From: Enterobacter sp. RHBSTW-00994
Lineage (GTDB): Bacteria; Pseudomonadota; Gammaproteobacteria; Enterobacterales; Enterobacteriaceae
Length of the DNA stretch: 64,000 nucleotides
Assembly (NCBI RefSeq): GCF_013782625.1
Contig: NZ_CP056199.1
Coordinates: 224,588 to 288,587 of the forward strand
Direction of reading: 5' to 3'
In this document: positions 45,766 to 57,691 of the stretch, piece by piece
Numbering within the stretch: position 1 is the first letter of the stretch
Layout of the letters: each line of letters starts with the position of its first letter
Translations under genes and position numbers: made by a program
The notes under the pieces: model-generated
The model's input: the letters and a program-made list of their open reading frames with translations, nothing else
Database searches by the model: none
Told to the model about the DNA's origin: nothing

Positions 45766-46875
45766 ATGGCGAGCGTACAGCTGCGTAATGTAACGAAAGC
45801 CTGGGGCGACGTTGTGGTGTCAAAAGACATCAATCTGGACATCCACGAGGGTGAGTTCGTGGTGTTTGTTGGTCCATCAGGCTGCGGTAAATCAACTCTG
45901 CTGCGTATGATTGCCGGACTTGAAACGATCACCAGCGGTGACCTGTTTATTGGTGATACCCGCATGAATGACATCCCACCCGCCGAGCGCGGCGTAGGCA
46001 TGGTATTCCAGTCTTATGCACTTTATCCCCACCTCTCTGTTGCTGAGAACATGTCCTTTGGTCTGAAACTGGCCGGAGCGAAGAAAGAGGTGATTAACCA
46101 GCGCGTGACACAGGTTGCTGAAGTCCTTCAACTGGCGCACCTGCTGGAACGTAAACCAAAAGCACTCTCCGGTGGTCAGCGTCAGCGTGTGGCGATTGGC
46201 CGTACGCTGGTGGCCGAGCCTCGTGTCTTCCTGCTTGATGAACCGCTTTCCAACCTGGACGCCGCGCTGCGTGTCCAGATGCGTATTGAAATCTCCCGTC
46301 TGCACAAACGTCTTGGCCGCACCATGGTGTATGTCACCCACGATCAGGTCGAGGCGATGACGCTTGCCGACAAAATTGTGGTGCTGGACGCAGGCCGTGT
46401 CGCGCAGGTAGGTAAACCGCTTGAGCTGTATCACTATCCTGCGGACCGCTTTGTTGCGGGCTTTATTGGCTCGCCAAAGATGAACTTCCTGCCCGTCAAA
46501 GTGACCGCGACAGCGATTGAACAGGTACAGGTGGAACTGCCAAACCGTCAGCAAATTTGGTTGCCGGTGGAGAGTGCCAACGTGCAGGTCGGGGCGAACA
46601 TGTCCCTGGGTATCCGTCCTGAGCATCTTCTGCCTAGCCACATCGCGGATGTGACCCTGGAAGGTGAGGTTCAGGTTGTCGAACAACTTGGTCACGAAAC
46701 ACAGATTCATATCCAGATCCCCGCCATCCGTCAGAACCTGGTGTACCGCCAGAATGACGTGGTGTTGGTAGAAGAGGGTGCCACATTCGCTATCGGTTTG
46801 CCGCCAGAGCGTTGTCATCTGTTCCGTGAGGATGGCACTGCATGTCGTCGGTTGCATAAAGAACCAGGCGTTTAA
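45766..46875 (+). CDS. malK: Maltose ABC transporter ATP-binding protein MalK
   Basis: MalK powers maltose import and also restrains the activator MalT. The 369 residues show Walker [10 protein letters not shown] (36-44), the Q loop [13 protein letters not shown], the signature [13 protein letters not shown], Walker [14 protein letters not shown] and the switch histidine [10 protein letters not shown]. The C-terminal 130 residues form the regulatory TOBE-type domain. The start follows AAGGGAGAAGGGC. Confidence 0.97.
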   Translation: MASVQLRNVTKAWGDVVVSKDINLDIHEGEFVVFVGPSGCGKSTLLRMIAGLETITSGDLFIGDTRMNDIPPAERGVGMVFQSYALYPHLSVAENMSFGLKLAGAKKEVINQRVTQVAEVLQLAHLLERKPKALSGGQRQRVAIGRTLVAEPRVFLLDEPLSNLDAALRVQMRIEISRLHKRLGRTMVYVTHDQVEAMTLADKIVVLDAGRVAQVGKPLELYHYPADRFVAGFIGSPKMNFLPVKVTATAIEQVQVELPNRQQIWLPVESANVQVGANMSLGIRPEHLLPSHIADVTLEGEVQVVEQLGHETQIHIQIPAIRQNLVYRQNDVVLVEEGATFAIGLPPERCHLFREDGTACRRLHKEPGV

Positions 46876-46910
46876 GCAATCCCAATAAAAGGCACGAAAC
46901 CGACAGGTGA

Positions 46911-48257
<1,347 letters not shown>

Positions 48258-48287
48258 TTCGTTAGACCTGACGTAATGACCTAAAAA

Positions 48288-48305
48288 GAGGGGCGAAAGC
48301 CCCTC
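48288..48305 (+). terminator. Hairpin between lamB and malM
   Basis: GAGGGGC / GCCCCTC with loop GAAA lies 31 bases after lamB. It has only TATCCTTA after it, so it probably stabilises or partly terminates the malK-lamB transcript rather than ending it. Confidence 0.6.
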
Positions 48306-48371
48306 TATCCTTAGGGTGCTGCGCGCTATTGCCTGGCCACCGCAGTGCTCACGCTATCAGAGGTAATAACA

Positions 48372-49316
48372 ATGAAAATGAAGAAAAGTCTCGTCGCGCT
48401 GTGCCTCTCTGCGGGGCTGCTGGCTTGTGTTCCGGCGATCACCTTTGCAGATGTGAATTTCGTTCCACAAAATACCAGTGCAGCGCCGGCTATTCCGGTC
48501 GCGGCACTCCAGCAATTGACCTGGACCCCTGTTGACCAGTCTAAAGCTCAGGCGACGCAACTTTCTGCGGGTGGCCAGCAACTCAACGTGCCAGGTATTA
48601 CCGGTCCCGTGGCCGCGTTTAGTGTCCCGGCGAATATCGGTGAATTGACGCTCACGCTGACCAGTGAAGTGAATAAACAGACCAGCGTGTTTGCGCCTAA
48701 CGTATTGATCCTGGATCAGAACCTGACGCCATCAGCATTTTTCCCAAGCGAATACTTTACCTACCAGGAGCCTGGCGTCATGAGCGCTGATCGCCTGGAA
48801 GGCAGAATGCGCCTGACGCCTGCATTGGGTCAGCAGAAAATTTATGTTCTGGTTTTCACAACAGATAAAGATTTGCAGCAAACCACGAAGCTGGTTGATC
48901 CAGCAAAAGCCTACGCTAAAGGGGCGGGTAACGCCGTACCAGATATTCCGGACCCGTTAGCGCGCCACGTTACTGACGGCCTGTTGAAGCTGAAAGTCTC
49001 CACCAACAATGCGTCCAGCGTGCTGGTTGGTCCTCTGTTTGGTTCTTCCGGCACAGGTCCTGTCACCGTAGGTAATACCGCTGCACCGGTTTATGCTGCG
49101 CCTGCCGTCGCGGCCCCGGTTGCAGCAGCAGCGGCTCCGGCGAAAAAAGCCGATCCGATGCTGAATGACACCGAAACTTACTTCAATAACGCTATTAAGC
49201 AGGCTGTTAAGCGCGGCGACGTCGATAAGGCGCTGAAACTGCTTGATGAAGCTGAGCGTCTGGGTTCCACCACTGCCCGTTCCACCTTTATCAGCAGTGT
49301 AAAAGGCAAGGGGTAA
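48372..49316 (+). CDS. malM: Maltose operon periplasmic protein MalM
   Basis: MalM is a periplasmic protein of the maltose regulon with unknown role. The ATG at 48372, preceded by GAGGTAAT, gives 314 residues with a 26-residue signal (ends in TFA) and mature start DVNFVPQNTSAAPAI. An Ala/Pro-rich linker (about residues 240-265) precedes the conserved C-terminal helix MLNDTETYFNNAIKQAVKRG. It is a little longer than the E. coli protein because of that linker. Confidence 0.95.
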   Translation: MKMKKSLVALCLSAGLLACVPAITFADVNFVPQNTSAAPAIPVAALQQLTWTPVDQSKAQATQLSAGGQQLNVPGITGPVAAFSVPANIGELTLTLTSEVNKQTSVFAPNVLILDQNLTPSAFFPSEYFTYQEPGVMSADRLEGRMRLTPALGQQKIYVLVFTTDKDLQQTTKLVDPAKAYAKGAGNAVPDIPDPLARHVTDGLLKLKVSTNNASSVLVGPLFGSSGTGPVTVGNTAAPVYAAPAVAAPVAAAAAPAKKADPMLNDTETYFNNAIKQAVKRGDVDKALKLLDEAERLGSTTARSTFISSVKGKG

Positions 49317-49350
49317 TCATCTCCCCGCAGTGCTGATTTGTTCGTTGTTT

Positions 49351-49379
49351 AGTGCGCCTGAGTGGGCGCACTTTTTTTT
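49351..49379 (+). terminator. malK-lamB-malM terminator
   Basis: AGTGCGCC / GGGCGCACT with loop TGAGT is followed by eight Ts, 34 bases after malM. Confidence 0.93.
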
Positions 49380-49495
49380 CAGCCAACACCCTGTTGCACC
49401 GCTGTTGCGATATTGATCGCTAAATAGCGTTTGCCCGCCCTCATTTGCGGTTTCTGCGATACAATAGCCGCACGTTATGTATCGGAGAGTCTGGC

Positions 49496-49993
49496 ATGTC
49501 ACACCCTGCGCTAACGCAACTGCGTGCGCTGCGCTATTTCGACCAAATACCTGCGCTTGACCCGGAGCAACTGGACTGGTTGCTGCTGGAAGATTCCATG
49601 ACTAAACGTTTTGAGCAACAGGGTAAAACGGTTACGGTAACGTTGATTCAGGAAGGGTTTGTGCCACCTGAAGCCATCGCCAGTGAATTACCTCTTTTGC
49701 CGCAAGAAGAACGCTACTGGTTACGCGAAATTTTACTGTGTGCTGATGGTGAGCCGTGGCTCGCAGGGCGGACGGTTGTACCAGAATCAACCCTTTCCGG
49801 ACCGGAGCTGGCGCTGCAACAATTGGGAAAAACCCCGCTAGGACGATATCTCTTTACGTCATCTGAGCTCACCCGCGATTTTATTGAAATTGGTCGCGAT
49901 GCTGATTTGTGGGGGCGTCGTTCCCGCCTCCGTCTGAGTGGTAAACCGTTAATGCTAACGGAGCTTTTTTTACCGGCATCGCCGTTGTACTGA
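49496..49993 (+). CDS. ubiC: Chorismate pyruvate-lyase UbiC
   Basis: UbiC turns chorismate into 4-hydroxybenzoate, the first step of ubiquinone synthesis. The ATG at 49496 gives 165 residues ([15 protein letters not shown]), the E. coli length. Product-binding Arg77 lies in WLREILL, and the C-terminal Glu in LLTEL-type [12 protein letters not shown]. coli has yjbI before this gene; here malM is the neighbour. Confidence 0.96.
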   Translation: MSHPALTQLRALRYFDQIPALDPEQLDWLLLEDSMTKRFEQQGKTVTVTLIQEGFVPPEAIASELPLLPQEERYWLREILLCADGEPWLAGRTVVPESTLSGPELALQQLGKTPLGRYLFTSSELTRDFIEIGRDADLWGRRSRLRLSGKPLMLTELFLPASPLY

Positions 49994-50006
49994 GAGGAAG
50001 AGAAAA

Positions 50007-50876
50007 ATGGAGTGGAGTCTGACGCAGAGCAAGCTGCTGGCCTATCACCGCTTAATGCGTACTGACAAACCGATTGGTGCGCTATTGCTGCTGTGGCCAA
50101 CCTTGTGGGCGCTGTGGGTCGCGACACCGGGTTTGCCGCCGTTGTGGATTTTGGCCGTGTTTGTGGCCGGAGTCTGGCTGATGCGTGCAGCAGGTTGCGT
50201 GGTCAATGACTATGCTGACCGTAAATTTGACGGACATGTAAAACGTACCGCTAATCGGCCGCTGCCCAGCGGGCAGGTCACGGAAAAAGAAGCACGCACG
50301 CTGTTTATTGTGCTGGTATTGCTCTCTTTCCTGCTGGTATTAACGCTTAACACCATGACGATCTTGCTTTCAGTGGCTGCTCTTGCGCTTGCCTGGGTTT
50401 ACCCGTTCATGAAGCGTTATACCCATTTACCGCAAGTGGTATTGGGCGCGGCATTTGGCTGGTCGATACCGATGGCCTTTGCGGCGGTAAGTGAATCCGT
50501 ACCGTTGAGCTGCTGGTTGATGTTCCTGGCGAATATTTTGTGGGCTGTGGCTTACGACACGCAGTATGCGATGGTCGATCGTGACGATGATCTCAAAATT
50601 GGCATCAAATCGACCGCGATCCTGTTTGGTCGTCAGGACAAACTGATCATCGGTATCTTGCAGGTCGCGGTGCTGGCGTTGATGGTAGAGATTGGCCGTC
50701 TGAACGGGCTCAACTGGGCGTTCTACTGGTCAGTGCTGGTGGCGGGGCTGCTGTTTGCGTATCAGCAAAAGCTGATAGCGAAACGTGAGCGTGACGCGTG
50801 TTTTAAGGCCTTCCTGAATAATAACTACGTTGGTCTGGTGCTGTTTTTAGGGCTGGCGATGAGCTACTTCTCGTAA
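50007..50876 (+). CDS. ubiA: 4-hydroxybenzoate octaprenyltransferase UbiA
   Basis: UbiA attaches the octaprenyl chain to 4-hydroxybenzoate in the inner membrane. The 289-residue protein has about eight or nine transmembrane helices. Both Asp-rich metal/pyrophosphate motifs are present: [20 protein letters not shown] (residues about 69-88) and [16 protein letters not shown] (about 190). It follows ubiC after 13 bases in the ubiCA operon. Confidence 0.96.
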   Translation: MEWSLTQSKLLAYHRLMRTDKPIGALLLLWPTLWALWVATPGLPPLWILAVFVAGVWLMRAAGCVVNDYADRKFDGHVKRTANRPLPSGQVTEKEARTLFIVLVLLSFLLVLTLNTMTILLSVAALALAWVYPFMKRYTHLPQVVLGAAFGWSIPMAFAAVSESVPLSCWLMFLANILWAVAYDTQYAMVDRDDDLKIGIKSTAILFGRQDKLIIGILQVAVLALMVEIGRLNGLNWAFYWSVLVAGLLFAYQQKLIAKRERDACFKAFLNNNYVGLVLFLGLAMSYFS

Positions 50877-50902
50877 AAAAATGGCAGCCATCTGGCTGCC
50901 AT
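50875..50902. terminator. Bidirectional terminator between ubiA and plsB
   Basis: ATGGCAGCCA / TGGCTGCCAT with loop TC is preceded by at least six As, giving a U-run on the minus strand after plsB, and is followed on the plus strand by CCTTTC. It is strong for plsB and plausible for ubiCA. Confidence 0.88.
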
Positions 50903-50930
50903 CCTTTCATCCTTTCCACCGGAGAGGGTA

Positions 50931-53351
50931 TCACTCGTCTTGTGCCGCACTCTCAATCGTCAGGCGTACATCAGAGGTAATCAACTCTGCCAGCATCTGG
51001 TAAACCTTCAGTGTCTCTTCAGGCTCGGCATCACCCGTATCACTGATAAAGCCCTCGTCACGCAGCGTCAGCACCAGCGAACTAAAGACCGCTTTGTCGA
51101 AGAACTCTGGTGCGTTAATGCCGTGCAGGACGGACAGACGTTGTGCCAGTGTGCGACTCGCTTTTTCCAGCGTTCCACGGTTAATCGACGGGTTCGCACT
51201 CAGCAACCAGAAGGTGATGGCATAGCGTTGCAACGTCTCACGTGCGCCAGCGGCCAGCAGCTGCAGAGTACGGGAACGTGATGGGTTGATGTTGAGCTCA
51301 TCGTTATTCACGGTGATCAGCCCCTGACGATGCAATTCAACGGTGAGTTTGTCCAGCTCTGCCGCCAGCTCTTCTTTGCTCCAGCGCAGGAACAGCTCGG
51401 CTTTCAGCATTGGGTAGAGCGCTTCAACGTGACGCAGCACTTCCTGACGAGAAATGCGACGGTGCTGAGTAATAATGGCCGCCATCAGCGATGGCAGCAT
51501 CAGCATGTGCGCAATGTTATTACGATAGTACGTCATCAGCACCGCCTGCTCGCGCGGCAGAATGATGATGTCACCGATCGTATCTTTCTCGACTTCGAAC
51601 TTGTTCATCTGCAACGCGTGATCAAGCAGGGCGCTGGCCGTTGCTGCAGGAACGGTTGAGTCAGGTGAATACGGAACATTACGCATGATGTCCAGATAAC
51701 AATCGACCTGCTCGGTCAGTTGCTCACGGGTCAGCGAGCGCTGGCGCGAGGCGAGAAGTGCAGTACAACACAGGTTCATGGCGTTAGCCGCACCGGCATT
51801 GTTAATACGCACCATCAGATCGGCCGCAATGTTATTTACCGTTGGGGTGAGCCAGGCGGGACGGATGGCTTCGATTGGATCGATAGACTCACGCCACTCT
51901 GGTACATGCTGATTCAGGTAGGTCATCAGTGGCATTGGTTCGCCAAAGTTCACATAGCCCTGGCCGAGGTTGCGAAGCTTGCTCAGGCCGCGCAGCATCT
52001 GCGGCAGGCTCTCTTTCTCTTTGGTCGCTCCGCGCAGTTCTTTCGCGTAGGTTCCCACTTCCATGACGTGTTCATAGCCAATGTAAATCGGAACCAGTGT
52101 GATAGGACGCGTTCCCCCACGCAGCATCGCCTGAATCGTCATCGACAGCGTGCCCGTCTTCGGATCGAGTAGACGCCCGGTACGGGAACGGCCACCCTCA
52201 ACGAAATATTCAACGGAATAGCCGCGGCTGAACAGCTCGCCCAGATACTCACGGAACACGGTGGAATAGAGTTTGTTGCCCTTGAAGGTACGGCGAATAA
52301 AGAACGCACCCAGGCGGCGGAAAATCGGGCCCGCTGGCCAGAAGTTCAGGTTGATACCGGCAGCAATGTGCGGTGGAACCAGCCCCTGGTGATAAAGCAC
52401 GTAGGAGAGCAGAAGGTAGTCCATGTGGCTGCGGTGGCAGGGCACATAGACAATTTCATGACCGTCGTGAGCCAACTGACGCACACGCTCTGCGTTATGC
52501 ACGTTGATCCCCTGATAGAGACGGTTCCACGTGAAGCTCAGGATACGATCGGACAGACGAATCATCTCATAGGAGAAGTTCGCAGCGATCTCTTCCATCA
52601 GGGCGATGGCATTCTGTTGTGCTTTCTCGTGTGAAATCTTCTTGCTACGGGCTTCGTCTTCAACAGCGCGTGCTATGGCTTTGGAAGCCAGCAACTTGTT
52701 GAAAAGGTCCTGACGCGCCGGAAGGCGTGGGCCTACAGCAGCCAGACGTTGACGGGCAAAGTGCATACGCGCAACACGCGCCAGTTTTTGCGCAATGATT
52801 TTATCCGTACCGTGTTCGTCCGCCATTCGGCGCAGGGAGACGGAAGGGGAAAAACGCACGAAGCTATCACGGCCTAGCCATGACACCGCAAAGAATTTCT
52901 GGATGCCGTTAAGCATACGCAGCGGTGGGTTTTCTTCACCCTTTTCGCGCCCAGGACGACGACCAAACATCACCGACACCGGAACCATCTGAACATCCAG
53001 ATCGGGGTTGCTGCGGTGCAGGTCGAGGTAATCATGGAACAGCTTGATGGACTCTTCTTTTGGCGTGTAATAGGTAAACACACGCGGTCCGCCGTGGATG
53101 AAGACATAGCGTGGCAACAATGTGCCATCAATTTCCAGCGGTTCAAGCGGATCGGGTAAGTCATGCGCCAGACATTGGGCGCGGAGCGTCAGCAAGTCAG
53201 CCTTCGAGTTGTAAGGCAAAACATACATAATAGGGCGAGAGGTATCGAGCCCTAATTCCAGCGCGGGTTCTGCTGGGATAGACTTGCTTTTTACCAGGAC
53301 GCTTAATGGTAAATTAAGTAATTTGTAGTAAATTCGTGGCCAGCCGGACAT
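50931..53351 (-). CDS. plsB: Glycerol-3-phosphate 1-O-acyltransferase PlsB
   Basis: PlsB makes lysophosphatidic acid from glycerol 3-phosphate and acyl-CoA or acyl-ACP at the inner membrane. The ATG at 53349-53351 gives 806 residues ([20 protein letters not shown]), matching E. coli; a 21-codon upstream extension is unsupported. Acyltransferase motifs are [16 protein letters not shown] (H-x4-D), [23 protein letters not shown] and [11 protein letters not shown]. It diverges from dgkA, which recycles diacylglycerol into the same pathway. Confidence 0.97.
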   Translation of the reverse strand: MSGWPRIYYKLLNLPLSVLVKSKSIPAEPALELGLDTSRPIMYVLPYNSKADLLTLRAQCLAHDLPDPLEPLEIDGTLLPRYVFIHGGPRVFTYYTPKEESIKLFHDYLDLHRSNPDLDVQMVPVSVMFGRRPGREKGEENPPLRMLNGIQKFFAVSWLGRDSFVRFSPSVSLRRMADEHGTDKIIAQKLARVARMHFARQRLAAVGPRLPARQDLFNKLLASKAIARAVEDEARSKKISHEKAQQNAIALMEEIAANFSYEMIRLSDRILSFTWNRLYQGINVHNAERVRQLAHDGHEIVYVPCHRSHMDYLLLSYVLYHQGLVPPHIAAGINLNFWPAGPIFRRLGAFFIRRTFKGNKLYSTVFREYLGELFSRGYSVEYFVEGGRSRTGRLLDPKTGTLSMTIQAMLRGGTRPITLVPIYIGYEHVMEVGTYAKELRGATKEKESLPQMLRGLSKLRNLGQGYVNFGEPMPLMTYLNQHVPEWRESIDPIEAIRPAWLTPTVNNIAADLMVRINNAGAANAMNLCCTALLASRQRSLTREQLTEQVDCYLDIMRNVPYSPDSTVPAATASALLDHALQMNKFEVEKDTIGDIIILPREQAVLMTYYRNNIAHMLMLPSLMAAIITQHRRISRQEVLRHVEALYPMLKAELFLRWSKEELAAELDKLTVELHRQGLITVNNDELNINPSRSRTLQLLAAGARETLQRYAITFWLLSANPSINRGTLEKASRTLAQRLSVLHGINAPEFFDKAVFSSLVLTLRDEGFISDTGDAEPEETLKVYQMLAELITSDVRLTIESAAQDE

Positions 53352-53505
53352 AAACGATGTAAAGCCTCTGGTTAATAATGCAATTGCTGCGCAAGGATAA
53401 CAGAAAGCGCGCAAAATTTCTGTTGTTACCCGTCATACTTCAGGCGGCAGTCAAATGGACTGCGGCTATAGTTACTGACGCTATTTCTCATAAAAGGTTC
53501 TTTTA

Positions 53506-53874
53506 ATGGCCAATAATACCACTGGGTTAACCCGAATTATCAAAGCAGCTGGCTATTCATGGAAAGGTTTCCGCGCCGCCTGGATCAATGAGGCTGCTTT
53601 CCGTCAGGAAGGTATCGCCGCTATTGTCGCGGTGATTATCGCCTGTTTCCTTGATGTTGATGCTATCACCCGCGTTCTTCTTATTGGCTCGGTGCTTTTG
53701 GTGATGATAGTGGAAATTCTTAATAGTGCTATTGAAGCTGTGGTGGACCGTATTGGCTCTGATTTTCACGAGCTTTCTGGGCGTGCGAAAGATATGGGTT
53801 CCGCAGCGGTATTACTGGCGATTATTACCGCCATGATTACCTGGGGCACGCTTCTTTGGTCACATTTCCGATAA
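53506..53874 (+). CDS. dgkA: Diacylglycerol kinase
   Basis: DgkA phosphorylates diacylglycerol left by membrane-derived oligosaccharide and lipopolysaccharide synthesis. The 122-residue trimeric membrane protein has three transmembrane helices, starts MANNTTGLTRIIKAAGYSWK, and carries the conserved EILNSAIEAVVDR and HELSGRAKDMGSAAV active-site segments. The length equals that of E. coli. Confidence 0.97.
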   Translation: MANNTTGLTRIIKAAGYSWKGFRAAWINEAAFRQEGIAAIVAVIIACFLDVDAITRVLLIGSVLLVMIVEILNSAIEAVVDRIGSDFHELSGRAKDMGSAAVLLAIITAMITWGTLLWSHFR

Positions 53875-53937
53875 GCCTTCAGGAATAAGTAACTCCCTGG
53901 TTTTTTGTGCAGTTTTTGATTCCAAAATCACCTTTGA

Positions 53938-53974
53938 CTGTATATACTCACAGCATAACTGTATATACACCCAG
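53938..53974. promoter_or_regulatory. Tandem LexA boxes (SOS boxes) at the lexA promoter
   Basis: CTGTATATACTCACAG (53938-53953) and CTGTATATACACCCAG (53959-53974) both match CTGT-N8-ACAG, the second with CCAG. The lexA promoter is TTCCAA (53920-53925), 17 bases and TATACT (53943-53948), so box one covers the -10. This is the E. coli arrangement of strong autorepression. Confidence 0.95.
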
Positions 53975-53982
53975 GGGGCGGA

Positions 53983-54591
53983 ATGAAAGCGTTAACGACC
54001 AGGCAGCAAGAGGTGTTTGATCTCATCCGGGATCATATCGGCCAGACGGGTATGCCACCCACGCGTGCGGAGATCGCTCAGCGTCTGGGTTTCCGTTCTC
54101 CAAATGCTGCCGAAGAGCACCTCAAAGCGCTGGCACGTAAGGGCGTCCTGGAGATTGTTTCCGGTGCTTCACGTGGTATTCGCCTTTTGGTGGAAGAAGA
54201 AACCGGTATTCCGCTTGTAGGCCGAGTGGCTGCGGGCGAGCCTCTGTTGGCACAGCAGCATATCGAAGGCCATTACCAGGTTGATCCAGGCATGTTTAAA
54301 CCAAGCGCTGATTTCCTGCTTCGCGTAAGTGGCATGTCAATGAAAGATATCGGTATTCTTGATGGTGACTTGCTGGCGGTACATAAAACGCAGGATGTGC
54401 GTAACGGGCAAGTTGTTGTCGCGCGTATCGATGATGAAGTGACCGTTAAGCGACTGAAAAAACAGGGTAATACCGTTCAGCTTCTGCCAGAAAATAGCGA
54501 GTTTTCTCCTATCGAAGTTGACCTTCGCGAGCAAAGTTTCTCTATTGAAGGCCTTGCCGTTGGCGTTATCCGTAACGGTGAATGGCTGTAA
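53983..54591 (+). CDS. lexA: SOS repressor LexA
   Basis: LexA represses SOS genes until RecA filaments trigger its self-cleavage. The 202 residues hold the N-terminal winged helix ([20 protein letters not shown]), the cleavage site Ala84-Gly85 in GRVAAGEP, and the catalytic Ser119 (SGMSMKD) and Lys156 (TVKRLKK). The start follows AGGGGGCGG. Confidence 0.98.
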   Translation: MKALTTRQQEVFDLIRDHIGQTGMPPTRAEIAQRLGFRSPNAAEEHLKALARKGVLEIVSGASRGIRLLVEEETGIPLVGRVAAGEPLLAQQHIEGHYQVDPGMFKPSADFLLRVSGMSMKDIGILDGDLLAVHKTQDVRNGQVVVARIDDEVTVKRLKKQGNTVQLLPENSEFSPIEVDLREQSFSIEGLAVGVIRNGEWL

Positions 54592-54602
54592 TCTCTTCCT
54601 GA

Positions 54603-54627
54603 CAGGCTGCGGTATCCCCGCAGCCTG
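54603..54627 (+). terminator. Hairpin between lexA and dinF
   Basis: CAGGCTGCGG / CCGCAGCCTG with a 5-base loop is followed by ACTTATTTTCC. The weak U-run suggests partial termination, consistent with dinF being read through from lexA in E. coli. Confidence 0.65.
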
Positions 54628-54655
54628 ACTTATTTTCCTGCCCCGGTATTTTCTC

Positions 54656-55975
54656 ATGTCACTGCTGACTGCTTCAGATAAGGCGCTGTGGCGTCTTGCG
54701 TTGCCAATGATCTTTTCGAATATCACCGTTCCGTTATTGGGACTGGTGGACACGGCAGTAATTGGCCATCTGGATTCGCCGGTCTATCTGGGCGGTGTGG
54801 CGATTGGCGCGACAGCGACCAGCTTCCTCTTCATGCTGTTGCTTTTTTTGCGGATGAGTACCACGGGTCTTACCGCTCAGGCGTTTGGTGCGAAAGATCC
54901 GCTTCGTCTGGCGCGTGCTCTGGTTCAGCCATTGATTCTGGCGCTGGGAGCGGGTGCTGTGATCGTCCTGTTACGTGCTCCGCTAATCGATCTCGCATTG
55001 CATATTGTAGGAGGTAGCGAGGCCGTTCTCGAACAGGCTCGTCGCTTTCTTGAGATCCGCTGGCTCAGTGCTCCGGCCTCGCTGGCAAACCTGGTGTTGC
55101 TTGGCTGGCTGCTGGGCGTTCAGTACGCGCGTGCCCCCGTGATCCTGCTGGTGGTGGGAAATATCCTCAACATTGTGCTCGACCTGTGGCTGGTGATGGG
55201 GCTGCACATGAACGTGCAGGGGGCGGCACTGGCGACTGCCATTGCGGAGTACGGGACGTTCATCATTGGGTTATGGATGGTGTGGCGGGTGCTGAAAATG
55301 CGCGGTATCTCTCTGGCGATGCTGAAAGCAGCCTGGCGCGGCAATATCCGTAAACTCCTGGCGCTGAATCGCGACATTATGCTCCGCTCGTTCCTCCTGC
55401 AACTCTGTTTTGGTGCGCTCACGGTTTTCGGCGCGCGCCTTGGGCCAGAGATTGTGGCGGTTAATGCAGTACTGATGACGCTGCTGACCTTTACCGCCTA
55501 TGCACTGGACGGCTTTGCCTATGCCGTTGAAGCCCACTCCGGGCACGCGTACGGTGCGGGGGAAAGCGGTCAGTTGCAGGATGTCTGGCGCGCGGCCTGC
55601 CGTCAGGCGGGGCTGGTGGCGCTGATCTTTGCGTTGATCTACGCCTTCCTGGGCGAACATATTGTGGGGCTATTAACGTCATTACCGGCACTGCGCGAAC
55701 TGGCAGGCCACTACATCATCTGGCAGGTGGTACTACCGATAGTGGGGGTCTGGTGTTATCTGCTGGATGGCATGTTCATCGGTGCGACGCGTGGAGCGGA
55801 AATGCGCAACAGTATGGCCGTTGCCGCTGCTGGATTTGCACTGACGTTGCTCACGTTACCGTATCTGGGTAACCACGGGCTATGGCTGGCACTGGCGGTC
55901 TTTCTTTCCCTGCGAGGGTTATCACTGGCGGTTATCTGGCATCGCCACTGGCGGAATAACACCTGGTTTTCATAA
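54656..55975 (+). CDS. dinF: MATE family efflux transporter DinF
   Basis: DinF is a damage-inducible multidrug and toxin extrusion protein of the inner membrane. The 439 residues form about 12 hydrophobic helices and start MSLLTASDKALWRLALPMIF; the conserved PMIFSNITVPLLGLVDTAVI segment in helix one holds a conserved cation-site Asp. It is slightly shorter than the E. coli protein, mostly at the two ends. It lies 64 bases after lexA and is likely SOS-controlled. Confidence 0.94.
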   Translation: MSLLTASDKALWRLALPMIFSNITVPLLGLVDTAVIGHLDSPVYLGGVAIGATATSFLFMLLLFLRMSTTGLTAQAFGAKDPLRLARALVQPLILALGAGAVIVLLRAPLIDLALHIVGGSEAVLEQARRFLEIRWLSAPASLANLVLLGWLLGVQYARAPVILLVVGNILNIVLDLWLVMGLHMNVQGAALATAIAEYGTFIIGLWMVWRVLKMRGISLAMLKAAWRGNIRKLLALNRDIMLRSFLLQLCFGALTVFGARLGPEIVAVNAVLMTLLTFTAYALDGFAYAVEAHSGHAYGAGESGQLQDVWRAACRQAGLVALIFALIYAFLGEHIVGLLTSLPALRELAGHYIIWQVVLPIVGVWCYLLDGMFIGATRGAEMRNSMAVAAAGFALTLLTLPYLGNHGLWLALAVFLSLRGLSLAVIWHRHWRNNTWFS

Positions 55976-56122
55976 CGCCTTAAAATCTCCTGATGGTAAA
56001 AGATTCTGAATAAATTCTTAGATGCCACAGGCTCGACTAAAATTATTATCACGTCCAGCATGAAATGAAGGTTTCGGGCGACCCTTTTCACTATTGAATG
56101 ACCGAACGATGAGGATGTGATG

Positions 56123-56332
56123 ATGAATAAAGACGAAATCGGCGGCAACTGGAAACAGCTCAAAGGTAAAGCGAAAGAGCAGTGGGGTAAGCTGACTGAT
56201 GATGATATGACCGTCATCGAAGGTAAACGCGATCAGCTTGTCGGTAAAATTCAGGAGCGTTACGGCTACGCTAAAGAACAGGCAGAGAAAGAAGTGGGTG
56301 ACTGGGAAAAACGTAACGATTACCGCTGGTAA
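56123..56332 (+). CDS. yjbJ: CsbD family stress protein YjbJ
   Basis: A small acidic, helical protein of 69 residues (MNKDEIGGNWKQLKGKAKEQ) in the CsbD family. It is abundant in stationary phase in E. coli and lacks a known activity. Three ATG codons stand in a row-like cluster (56117, 56120, 56123); I use the third, which gives the E. coli length and best spacing from GAGGATG. Confidence 0.93.
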   Translation: MNKDEIGGNWKQLKGKAKEQWGKLTDDDMTVIEGKRDQLVGKIQERYGYAKEQAEKEVGDWEKRNDYRW

Positions 56333-56371
56333 ACAGGTTATACCCGTAAGTACAAGGATGTACTCCCTGTC

Positions 56372-56395
56372 GGCGGCTTTGAGCCGCCCTTTTCT
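56372..56395 (+). terminator. yjbJ terminator
   Basis: GGCGGCT / AGCCGCC with loop TTG is followed by CTTTTC, about 40 bases after the yjbJ stop and just before the convergent zur. Confidence 0.8.
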
Positions 56396-56401
56396 ATGCC
56401 G

Positions 56402-56917
56402 TCAGCGGGGTTTTTTCTTTACCAGAATCGAGTGGTCGTGGTGACATTCACCCTGATGCCGGCAGGACTCCACTTCTACGCAGTTTGAGCACAACCCGTG
56501 TGCTTCAATAACATTGTGACGCAGTGCAAAGCCCATTTTCGCTGCCAGCGTATGCATGATGTCTTCAACACCTTCCGCACACTCTTCCTTCACCACGCCA
56601 CAGCGGTCGCAGATAAACATCGCAGAGGTATGGGTGGGCTGATCAAACAAGTAGCACAGAACATAACTGTTTGTTGATTCAACCTTATGCACAAAGCCTT
56701 GTTCCAGCAGGAAATCCAGCGCGCGATACACCGTTGGAGGCTTCGCCTGTGGTTCTGTTTCCCGAAGCAGGTCGAGCAAATCGTATGCACTGATCGCACC
56801 TTGCTGGAGGCTCATCAGCCTTAAGACTTCAAGGCGCTGTGGAGTCAGGCGCACATTGCGTTGGGCACACAGCTTTTCAGCTTGCGCTAACAGCTCTTGC
56901 GTTGTGGTCTTATCCAT
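56402..56917 (-). CDS. zur: Zinc uptake regulator Zur
   Basis: Zur represses zinc uptake genes when zinc-loaded. The 171-residue Fur-family protein has the N-terminal winged helix (NVRLTPQRLEVLRLM, KPPTVYRALDFLLEQGF) and zinc-ligand motifs CDRCGVVKEEC, HGLCSNCVEVESC and a His-rich end (CHHDHSILVKKKPR). The length is identical to E. coli. No clear Zur box is visible between it and the divergent cupin gene. Confidence 0.96.
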   Translation of the reverse strand: MDKTTTQELLAQAEKLCAQRNVRLTPQRLEVLRLMSLQQGAISAYDLLDLLRETEPQAKPPTVYRALDFLLEQGFVHKVESTNSYVLCYLFDQPTHTSAMFICDRCGVVKEECAEGVEDIMHTLAAKMGFALRHNVIEAHGLCSNCVEVESCRHQGECHHDHSILVKKKPR

Positions 56918-57032
56918 TTAGCACCTCGGATGTTGTAGGATCGAAAACCCTCACTCTACCATGTTCTGCTAAAAACACCGAGATCCGCCGGGCTGTGCTA
57001 TACCTGACGCATCGCAATACAGGAAATAAATA

Positions 57033-57521
57033 ATGAAAAGACCTGACTGTATCCGGCACTGGCGAGACATCGAAGGTGCGGACGATGCAACGTATCCCGA
57101 CAGTGACGAACGTTTCTCCATTGGCGCGCCCTTGGCCAGAAAACTCGGTCTTGGCCGTATTGGTATTCACCATGAGCGATTACCCCCAGGGCGTCGCACC
57201 TCGTATCCACATGCAGAAAGTGATGAAGAGGAGTTTATCTACGTGCTGGAAGGATATCCCGAAGCCTGGATTAACGGCTACCTGTGGAAGCTGGAGCCAG
57301 GTGATAGCGTCGGGTTTCCTGCCGGAACCGGCGTATGCCATACCTTTATCAATAACACTGATGAAGAGGTGCGGCTGCTGGTTGTTGGCGAGGCAAATAA
57401 AAAGCATAACCGCATCTATTACCCGCTGAATCCGGTCTATGCCGCGACGCGTGAGGATCGCTGGGTTGACCATCCACCGCAGTTTTTTGGCCCGCATGAC
57501 GGAAAAGCTGGGCGAAAATAA
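57033..57521 (+). CDS. Cupin domain-containing protein
   Basis: A 162-residue single-domain cupin. The double-stranded beta-helix motifs are G-R-R-T-S-Y-P-H-A-E with EEEFIYVLEG (metal-ligand His and Glu), and PAGTGVCHTFINN with a second His. The protein has no signal peptide. Substrate and partner are unknown; the family includes mannose-6-phosphate isomerase-like and dioxygenase-like members, and I cannot choose. It lies divergent from zur, in place of the E. coli yjbLM pair, so a zinc link is possible but unproven. Confidence 0.85.
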   Translation: MKRPDCIRHWRDIEGADDATYPDSDERFSIGAPLARKLGLGRIGIHHERLPPGRRTSYPHAESDEEEFIYVLEGYPEAWINGYLWKLEPGDSVGFPAGTGVCHTFINNTDEEVRLLVVGEANKKHNRIYYPLNPVYAATREDRWVDHPPQFFGPHDGKAGRK

Positions 57522-57691
57522 TATCCTCTTCTATAAATATTGAGGGCCGTCACAAAATACAATAGGCCAGATGGGTGATTTAACTTAAGGAAATAGCGGG
57601 TCTTTTTGTACTTATTCACAGCAATAGTTCGTTCCTGTTTGGGTGATAACAGACAGGGCTATTTCATAACAGACTATAAGACGAGCATACT

